The position numbers and the translations under genes are program-made. From positions 5,704,001 through 5,768,000 of the forward strand of contig NZ_CP134500.1 in assembly GCF_031760065.1 (NCBI RefSeq): 64,000 nucleotides of DNA, written 5' to 3'. Position 1 is the stretch's first letter. Every line of letters starts with the position of its first letter. The notes under the pieces are model-generated. The model did not search any database, was not told where the DNA came from, and saw nothing but the letters and a program-made list of their open reading frames with translations. The DNA is from Streptomyces durocortorensis (GTDB taxonomy: Bacteria; Actinomycetota; Actinomycetes; Streptomycetales; Streptomycetaceae). Below are positions 59,269-64,000 of the stretch, one piece after another.

Positions 59269-59829
59269 ATGGCAGTCCCCGGAGAAGGCTCCGCAGCACC
59301 CGACGTCGAGATCGGCCCCGTCGACCTGGCCGCCCGTGTCGACGAAGCCCTGCTCGTCCAGGCGGCCGCCTTCGGGCTCACCCAGGACGAGATCGACGTA
59401 CGCCGCCACATCGTCCTCAGGCACCTGGAGCACCCCCACGCCCGCGCCCTCGGCGCCCTCACCCCCGAGGGACGGCTCGTCGGCTTCGTCTACGGGCTGC
59501 CCAACGACCGCGCCCAGTGGTGGTCCACCGTCGTCGAGCCCTATCTGCGGGCCACCGGCTCCGACGGCTGGCTCGACGACTCCTTCGTCATCACCGAGCT
59601 GCACGTCCACCCCGGCCATCAGCAGCGCGGTATCGGCCGCACGCTGATCACCACGATCACCGACGCCGTGGACCACCCCCGGTCGATCCTCTCCGCCATC
59701 GACAAGGACAGCCCGGCCCGTGCCCTGTACCGCGCCCTCGGCTACCGCGACCTGGCCCGCCAGGTGGTCTTCCCGAGCGCCCCGCAGCCGTACGCGGTCA
59801 TGGGCGCCCCCCTGCCGCTGTTGCGGTAG
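59269..59829 (+). CDS. GNAT acetyltransferase
   Basis: A 186-residue single-domain GNAT. The acetyl-CoA loop is ELHVHPGHQQRGIGRTLITT near residue 118, with the QxxGxG/A motif intact; the closing ALYRALGYRDLARQVVF is the usual final strand and helix. The preceding region WWSTVVEPYLRATGSDGWLD probably forms the substrate groove. It is 36 bases after the first GNAT gene but has its own leaderless-type -10. The substrate is unknown. Confidence 0.9.
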   Translation: MAVPGEGSAAPDVEIGPVDLAARVDEALLVQAAAFGLTQDEIDVRRHIVLRHLEHPHARALGALTPEGRLVGFVYGLPNDRAQWWSTVVEPYLRATGSDGWLDDSFVITELHVHPGHQQRGIGRTLITTITDAVDHPRSILSAIDKDSPARALYRALGYRDLARQVVFPSAPQPYAVMGAPLPLLR

Positions 59830-59904
59830 GGCGTTATGGATTTCCGCCTGCCCGCACCGCCCGGTTAACCTCGGGCTCACCACCCTTGCGAGCAGGAGTT
59901 CACC

Positions 59905-61608
59905 ATGGCCCAGGTCCAGCGCATGTCCCGATTGATGATCAAGACACTGCGCGACGACCCGGCGGACGCCGAGACGCTCAGCCACAAGCTGCTGGTCCGC
60001 GCCGGGTACGTGCGCCGCAACGCGGCCGGCATCTGGACCTGGCTGCCGCTCGGCAAGAAGGTCCTGGACAACATCTCGAACGTGGTCCGCGAGGAGATGG
60101 ACGCCATCGGCGCCCAGGAAGTCCTGCTGCCCGCCCTGCTGCCCAAGGAGCCCTACGAGGCGTCGGGCCGCTGGGAGGAGTACGGCGACCTCCTCTTCCG
60201 CCTCAAGGACCGCAAGGGCGGCGACTACCTCCTCGGCCCGACCCACGAGGAGATCTTCACGCAGACGGTCAAGGACCAGTGCACGTCCTACAAGGACCTG
60301 CCGGTGATGCTCTACCAGATCCAGACGAAGTACCGCGACGAGGCCCGCCCCCGCTCCGGCGTGCTCCGCGGCCGCGAGTTCCAGATGAAGGACTCGTACA
60401 GCTTCGACACCACCGACGAGGGCCTCGCGCACTCCTACGCGCTGCACCGGGCCGCGTACATCAAGATCTTCGAGCGCCTGGGTCTGGACCACCGCATCGT
60501 CTCGGCCGTCTCCGGCGCCATGGGCGGCTCCGCCTCCGAGGAGTTCCTCGCCCCCGCGGCCGCCGGTGAGGACACCTTCGCGGACTGCCCGAACTGCGAC
60601 TACGCCGCCAACACCGAGGCCGTGACCTTCGCGCTCGCCCCGGTCGACGGCTCGGCGCACGGCGCGGTCGAGGAGCTGGACACCCCCGACACCCCGACCA
60701 TCGAGACCCTCGCCGAGCACCTGGGCGTCCCCGCCTCGGCCACCCTGAAGAACCTGCTGGTCAAGGTGGACGGCGAGATCGTCGCCGTCGGCGTCCCCGG
60801 CCACCGCGAGGTCGACCTCGGCAAGCTCGGCGAGCACCTGGCGCCCGCCGTCGTCGAGCTGGTCACCGCCGAGGACTTCGTCGGCCGCGACGACCTCGTA
60901 CGCGGCTACGTCGGCCCCCAGGGCCTGGAGAAGGTCCGCTACCTCGCGGACCCCCGCGTCGCCCCCGGCACCGCCTGGATCACCGGCGCCAACGAGGAGG
61001 GCAAGCACGCCAGGAACGTCGTCGCGGGCCGTGACTTCGAGGTCGACGAGTATCTGGACGTCGTCGTGGTCGAGGAGGGCGACCCCTGCCCCGCCTGCGG
61101 CACCGGCCTCACCCTGGACCGCGCCATCGAGATCGGCCACATCTTCCAGCTGGGCCGCAAGTACGCCGACACCTTCCAGCTCGACGTGCTCGGCCAGCAG
61201 GGCAAGCCCGTCCGCGTCACGATGGGCTCGTACGGCATCGGCGTCTCCCGTGCCGTGGCCGCCCTCACCGAGCAGACCGCCGACGACAAGGGCCTGTGCT
61301 GGCCCCGCGAGATCGCCCCGGCCGACGTCCACGTCGTGGCCGCGGGCAAGGCCCTCCAGACGGAACTGGCCCTGGAGGTCTCGGAGAAGCTCAACGCGGC
61401 GGGCCTGCGCGTCCTGGTCGACGACCGCCCCGGTGTCTCGCCCGGCGTGAAGTTCACCGACTCCGAGCTCATCGGCGTGCCCAAGATCCTCGTCGCGGGC
61501 CGCCGCTCGGCCGACGGCGTCCTGGAGCTGAAGGACCGTCGCACCGGCGAGCGCGAGGAGCTGACGGTGGACGAGGCGATCGCCCGCCTCACCGCCGACC
61601 TCGGCTGA
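59905..61608 (+). CDS. proS: Prolyl-tRNA synthetase
   Basis: ProS charges tRNA-Pro; a bacterial-type enzyme of 567 residues. Class II motif 1 is within [20 protein letters not shown]; motif 2 in [20 protein letters not shown] with the following [10 protein letters not shown]; motif 3 in [15 protein letters not shown]. The YbaK-like editing insertion (about 225-385, [17 protein letters not shown]) is present, so it can clear mischarged Ala-tRNA-Pro. The anticodon-binding domain closes it. ATG at 59,905 has GAGCAGGAG upstream. A strong terminator follows. Confidence 0.98.
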   Translation: MAQVQRMSRLMIKTLRDDPADAETLSHKLLVRAGYVRRNAAGIWTWLPLGKKVLDNISNVVREEMDAIGAQEVLLPALLPKEPYEASGRWEEYGDLLFRLKDRKGGDYLLGPTHEEIFTQTVKDQCTSYKDLPVMLYQIQTKYRDEARPRSGVLRGREFQMKDSYSFDTTDEGLAHSYALHRAAYIKIFERLGLDHRIVSAVSGAMGGSASEEFLAPAAAGEDTFADCPNCDYAANTEAVTFALAPVDGSAHGAVEELDTPDTPTIETLAEHLGVPASATLKNLLVKVDGEIVAVGVPGHREVDLGKLGEHLAPAVVELVTAEDFVGRDDLVRGYVGPQGLEKVRYLADPRVAPGTAWITGANEEGKHARNVVAGRDFEVDEYLDVVVVEEGDPCPACGTGLTLDRAIEIGHIFQLGRKYADTFQLDVLGQQGKPVRVTMGSYGIGVSRAVAALTEQTADDKGLCWPREIAPADVHVVAAGKALQTELALEVSEKLNAAGLRVLVDDRPGVSPGVKFTDSELIGVPKILVAGRRSADGVLELKDRRTGEREELTVDEAIARLTADLG

Positions 61609-61619
61609 GCACACACGAA

Positions 61620-61652
61620 GAAGGCCCCCGCGCACCGTGCGCGGGGGCCTTC
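61620..61652 (+). terminator. Strong terminator after proS
   Basis: A perfect 15-bp stem (61,620-61,634 with 61,638-61,652) with a 3-base loop starts 11 bases past the proS stop. It can also end the convergent pseudokinase transcript, whose stop is at 61,669. Confidence 0.85.
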
Positions 61653-61668
61653 GCCGTAGGGGGAGGGG

Positions 61669-62592
61669 CTACAGCCAGCCCGCGAACTCCAGGGTCAGTT
61701 CGCCGATCTGCCGCCGCCCCTCGGCCAGCGCCCGGGTTCCCGACTCCACCGCCCGGAACAGCGTCCAGCCGTGCAGCCGGGCCTGCTCCACCTCCAGCGA
61801 CTCCGCCAGCTTCTTGACCCGCCGCCGCGCTGTCGCCGGGCCGCCGGGAGAGGCGATCAGATCCTCCACCCGGTCCCGCACCAGCCGCGCCAGGTCATAG
61901 GCGCGCTCGCCCACCAACGGCTCCGGACCCACCGTCAGCCACGGCGCACGCTCCCCGGCCAGGACCTTGCTCTGCCGGAAGTTGCCGTGCAGCAGCAGGA
62001 GTTCGGGGGACGCCCCGACCAGCTCGGCCCGCGCCGCGAGCGCCGCGCCGACCAGCGGGGCCAGCTCCGGATCGGCCTCGGCGGCCGCCCGCATCCCGGC
62101 GCTCTGGCGCACGGTCCGCTCGGCCACGCTCTCGAAGGAATGCCCTGCCGGGGGCTCCACCCACAGCCGCCGCAGCGTGCCCGCCGCCTCCAGCTGGGCC
62201 TTCGCCTCCGGCAGCGAACGCAGTGACACCTCGTGGTGCAGCCGCTCCAGCAGCAGCGCGCCGTGTGCGTCGAGTGCTCCGGCCGGGGCGTCCAGCAGCC
62301 GCACCGCACCCCAGCCGCCCCAGTGCTCCAGCGCCGCCCGCTCCAGCTCCGGCCCGGCGACCGGAGGGGCCAGCTTCAGCGCGGCCGCGGTCCCGTCGGC
62401 GCGGTGCACCAGGACCACCAGGGAGCTGCGCCCGCCCGGGGCGGCCACCCGTTCGACGGTGAGGTCCCCTCCGGCGGTGTCCAGCACCCGTTCGGCCAGT
62501 GCGGGGAGCCGGTTCAGCCAGTCGGCCGTCGCCTCGTCCCCGTACATCTCGCCGAGCGCGCGCACCAGGCGCTGCGGCGGTTCAAAACCCAT
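61669..62592 (-). CDS. APH(6)/Hur-family kinase-fold protein lacking catalytic residues
   Basis: A 307-residue protein with the layout of streptomycin 6-kinase / hydroxyurea-resistance kinases (APH_6_hur). The nucleotide-binding Lys in AAALKLAPPV is kept. The catalytic loop, normally LHGDLHPGNVL, reads LLHGNFRQSKVL (the Asp base is Asn, the Mg-binding Asn is Lys), and the Mg-binding DPKP reads VGPEPLVGERAYDL (Asp is Gly). It is thus a likely pseudokinase. ATG at 62,592 has AAAGGGA upstream. It follows the two ferritin-like genes on the same strand by 32 bases, so it may be the third gene of that operon. Confidence 0.8.
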   Translation of the reverse strand: MGFEPPQRLVRALGEMYGDEATADWLNRLPALAERVLDTAGGDLTVERVAAPGGRSSLVVLVHRADGTAAALKLAPPVAGPELERAALEHWGGWGAVRLLDAPAGALDAHGALLLERLHHEVSLRSLPEAKAQLEAAGTLRRLWVEPPAGHSFESVAERTVRQSAGMRAAAEADPELAPLVGAALAARAELVGASPELLLLHGNFRQSKVLAGERAPWLTVGPEPLVGERAYDLARLVRDRVEDLIASPGGPATARRRVKKLAESLEVEQARLHGWTLFRAVESGTRALAEGRRQIGELTLEFAGWL

Positions 62593-62623
62593 ACGTCGTG
62601 TGTTCCCTTTCCGGTCCTTCGGA

Positions 62624-63142
62624 TCAGCGCGTCCCGTCCGCGCCCGCGGCCTCCACCGGGCCCGTCGCGGCCGGATCCGCACCGGCGGCCCGCTCGGCGA
62701 GCCCCGGAAAGGCTACGTTGCCGCCCCGCCAGCGGGCCGACCGCACCGCGGCCTCGCGGAGCGCGCCCGCGGCCTCCTTGCGCAGCGGGCCCTCGGAAGC
62801 CCGTACGAGATCGGCGTAGACGCCTGCGACCCGGTCCTCCAGCACCGCGGCGAGCCGCTCCGCCGCCGGGGCGTCAGCGACCGCGAACGGCAGAGCGTAC
62901 GCGGCCTCGGCCGCCACCGGCGTACCGCCCAGGTCCCGCACGGTGCGGGACAGTGCGTCCCGGCGCGCGCGGTGCCCGTCGTACGCCGCGTCCGCCTCCG
63001 AGCGCCGCTTCCCGTCGAGGAGGCCGCCCAGCGTGCTGTAGCCGTAGACGGAGGCGTGCTCGGCGGCCAGGGCCGCCTGGGCGGCGGTCAGCTCGGGGGA
63101 GGCGGAGTCGCCCTTCGACGGCCGGGCGGTACGGGTGCTCAT
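62624..63142 (-). CDS. DUF4439 ferritin-like protein
   Basis: A 172-residue all-helical protein. The helix TAAQAALAAEHASVYGYSTL carries Glu and His as in ferritin-like domains, then DAAYDGHRARRDALSRTVRD and later helices (VLEDRVAGVYADLV and REAAVRSARWRGG). A di-metal site is plausible but cannot be proved by eye. The ATG overlaps the stop of the preceding lipoprotein gene (ATGA). It lacks a signal peptide. Streptomyces genomes usually hold this pair beside rimP. Confidence 0.8.
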   Translation of the reverse strand: MSTRTARPSKGDSASPELTAAQAALAAEHASVYGYSTLGGLLDGKRRSEADAAYDGHRARRDALSRTVRDLGGTPVAAEAAYALPFAVADAPAAERLAAVLEDRVAGVYADLVRASEGPLRKEAAGALREAAVRSARWRGGNVAFPGLAERAAGADPAATGPVEAAGADGTR

Positions 63143-63675
63143 GCGGCGGTCTCCTTGCCCAGCTCGGTCAGCAGATACGCGTGTGCCGCGGCGGCCGCCG
63201 CCACCGAGGCCAGCAGCCGGGCCAGCTCCGGCTCCGCGGTGAGCAGGGCCTCGGTGTGCGCGTCGGCCCTGCGGCGTTCGGCGGCGGCCAGCTCCTTCAC
63301 CGCTGTCCCGGGGTCGGTGGACACCGGGCCGGGGGCGGGCGGAGCGGCCTCGTCCGGCGCGCCTTTCGCGCGCGGTGGGGCCAGCGCCTTCCCGTGCTCC
63401 CGTACGGCCGCCCGCAGGGGCGCCAGGCCCGCCGCGGTCGCCGGATGGGCCTCGGCCACCAGGTCGTAGTGGGCGATCAGTCGTGCGCCGTCGCGCACCG
63501 CCTTCTCGCGCAGGGCCCGCTCGGCCCGGACCGCGTCGGCCCGGGCGCCGGAGCGCGTGGGCCTCCTGCCGTCCGCCGCCTCACCGTCGCCCCCGCAGCC
63601 GGTCAGCACCGCACCCAGGGCGAGAGCTCCCGTGGCGGTGAGCGCCCCCCTGCGCGTCGTCCCCGTGCGCTGCAC
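63139..63675 (-). CDS. Lipoprotein, probably ferritin-like partner
   Basis: A 178-residue protein with a twin-arginine-like start (MQRTGTTRRGALTATGAL) and lipobox LTGC near residue 27. The mature part is helical: IAHYDLVAEAHPATAAGL and AAAERRRADAHTEALLTAEP carry His/Glu patterns similar to the protein encoded next. GTG at 63,675 follows AAGGAG by 5 bases; the longer frame upstream is unlikely. It overlaps the next gene by 4 bases and is divergent from rimP. Confidence 0.75.
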   Translation of the reverse strand: MQRTGTTRRGALTATGALALGAVLTGCGGDGEAADGRRPTRSGARADAVRAERALREKAVRDGARLIAHYDLVAEAHPATAAGLAPLRAAVREHGKALAPPRAKGAPDEAAPPAPGPVSTDPGTAVKELAAAERRRADAHTEALLTAEPELARLLASVAAAAAAHAYLLTELGKETAA

Positions 63676-63851
63676 GTTTCTCCTTCGAGCCTGGACCGGT
63701 CCTGACAGGATCTGTCCTGATGTGATCACCGCAGGCGAGCGTACCCGCGCCGACGGGGCAGGCGGACGGCAACACCCCTGGCGACCGGATACCCTTTGAC
63801 CTGACGCACGACGATCCCCACAACAGCACACGCGGCCGAGGAGTCACCCGG

Positions 63852-64000
63852 ATGAGCACCACCCAGAGCGAGAGGCTGCGCGGGCTGCTTGAACCGCTCG
63901 TCAGCGCGCAGCAGCTGGACCTCGAAGAGATCGAGGTGTCCCGGGCGGGCCGCCGCGGAGTGCTCCGGATCATCGTGGACTCCGAGGAGGGCGTGGAGCT
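63852..64000 (+). CDS. rimP: Ribosome maturation factor RimP, 5' part
   Basis: RimP helps mature the 30S subunit. Forty-nine codons are visible before the window ends: MSTTQSERLRGLLEPLVSAQ, then LDLEEIEVSRAGRRGVLRII and VDSEEGVE, the RimP N-terminal pattern. The ATG at 63,852 has a weak GGAGTCACCCGG upstream. In actinobacteria the gene leads the rimP-nusA-infB operon. The 176-base gap to the divergent lipoprotein gene contains TTTGACC near 63,795 that may be a -35. Confidence 0.9.
   Translation, partial: MSTTQSERLRGLLEPLVSAQQLDLEEIEVSRAGRRGVLRIIVDSEEGVE

Noticed and set aside
58507..61635. A 1,042-codon minus-strand frame opposite the GNAT genes and proS
   Set aside because: Antisense to proS, one of the surest genes in the window; composition is that of a shadow frame.
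1..64000. tRNA, rRNA or small-RNA genes
   Set aside because: Intergenic spaces were scanned by eye for cloverleaf and rRNA signatures; none was seen. A covariance-model search would be needed to be sure.

Overview
The window is a stretch of core chromosome from a high-GC actinobacterium, almost certainly a Streptomyces. Evidence: coding sequence is GC-rich with nearly saturated G/C at third codon positions; I noticed no in-frame TTA codon in the genes read by eye; the sporulation sigma factor whiG is present; and the order dprA - whiG - tetR - M23 peptidase - rpsB - tsf - pyrH - frr - cdsA - rlmN, and later dxr - site-2 protease - ispG - GNAT - GNAT - proS - ... - rimP, matches the order I remember for Streptomyces chromosomes. 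No insertion sequence, prophage, CRISPR array, rRNA, tRNA or biosynthetic gene cluster was recognised.

Layout. (1) 1-10,817: DNA processing (ComM-like ATPase end, dprA), development (whiG, a TetR regulator, an M23 peptidase) and the translation/lipid block rpsB-tsf-pyrH-frr-cdsA-rlmN, punctuated by strong intergenic hairpins. (2) 10,885-14,942: a TPP riboswitch followed by a thiamine-type ABC importer (thiB-thiP-thiQ). (3) 14,953-21,867: a NarL-type two-component system, a GT-C-like membrane protein translationally coupled to the phosphatidylinositol mannosyltransferase pimB, an SRPBCC protein, and a two-gene ABC system whose ATPase has several degenerate motifs. (4) 22,084-43,654: a polyamine uptake and catabolism region (class III aminotransferase, Lrp regulator, two aldehyde dehydrogenases, two PotD-type lipoproteins, PotA-PotB-PotC, an FAD amine oxidoreductase, gabT). 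It is interrupted by a probable aminodeoxyfutalosine deaminase (menaquinone synthesis), a GDPD, a NADAR protein next to a 21-bp minisatellite, a GH18 chitinase under a canonical DasR operator, and a PAP2 protein. (5) 43,934-54,252: a TraG/VirD4-like membrane ATPase, a PucR regulator, an aldehyde dehydrogenase, a secreted protein built of three cysteine-loop repeats, a large acyl-CoA dehydrogenase and an aroA-type EPSP synthase. (6) 54,324-64,000: the MEP-pathway genes dxr and ispG around a site-2 protease, two GNAT acetyltransferases, proS, a kinase-fold protein that lacks its catalytic residues, a ferritin-like pair, and the start of rimP.

How they fit together. The polyamine genes read as one dispersed module. 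PotABCD imports putrescine or spermidine; an FAD oxidoreductase or aminotransferase makes the aldehyde; aldehyde dehydrogenases make the acid; GabT passes nitrogen from GABA to 2-oxoglutarate. Regulation visible in the DNA includes the TPP riboswitch with a hairpin covering the Shine-Dalgarno, the DasR site within the chitinase promoter, a leader hairpin before rpsB, attenuator-like hairpins between rpsB, tsf and pyrH, and several apparently leaderless promoters.

The most unusual items are the secreted triple-repeat cysteine protein (50,066-50,581), the degenerate ABC ATPase (21,130-21,867), the APH-fold pseudokinase (61,669-62,592), the chromosomal TraG-like ATPase (43,934-46,393) and the 21-bp minisatellite (30,417-30,605). 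All functional calls come from reading motifs and remembered family features; no database search was run.
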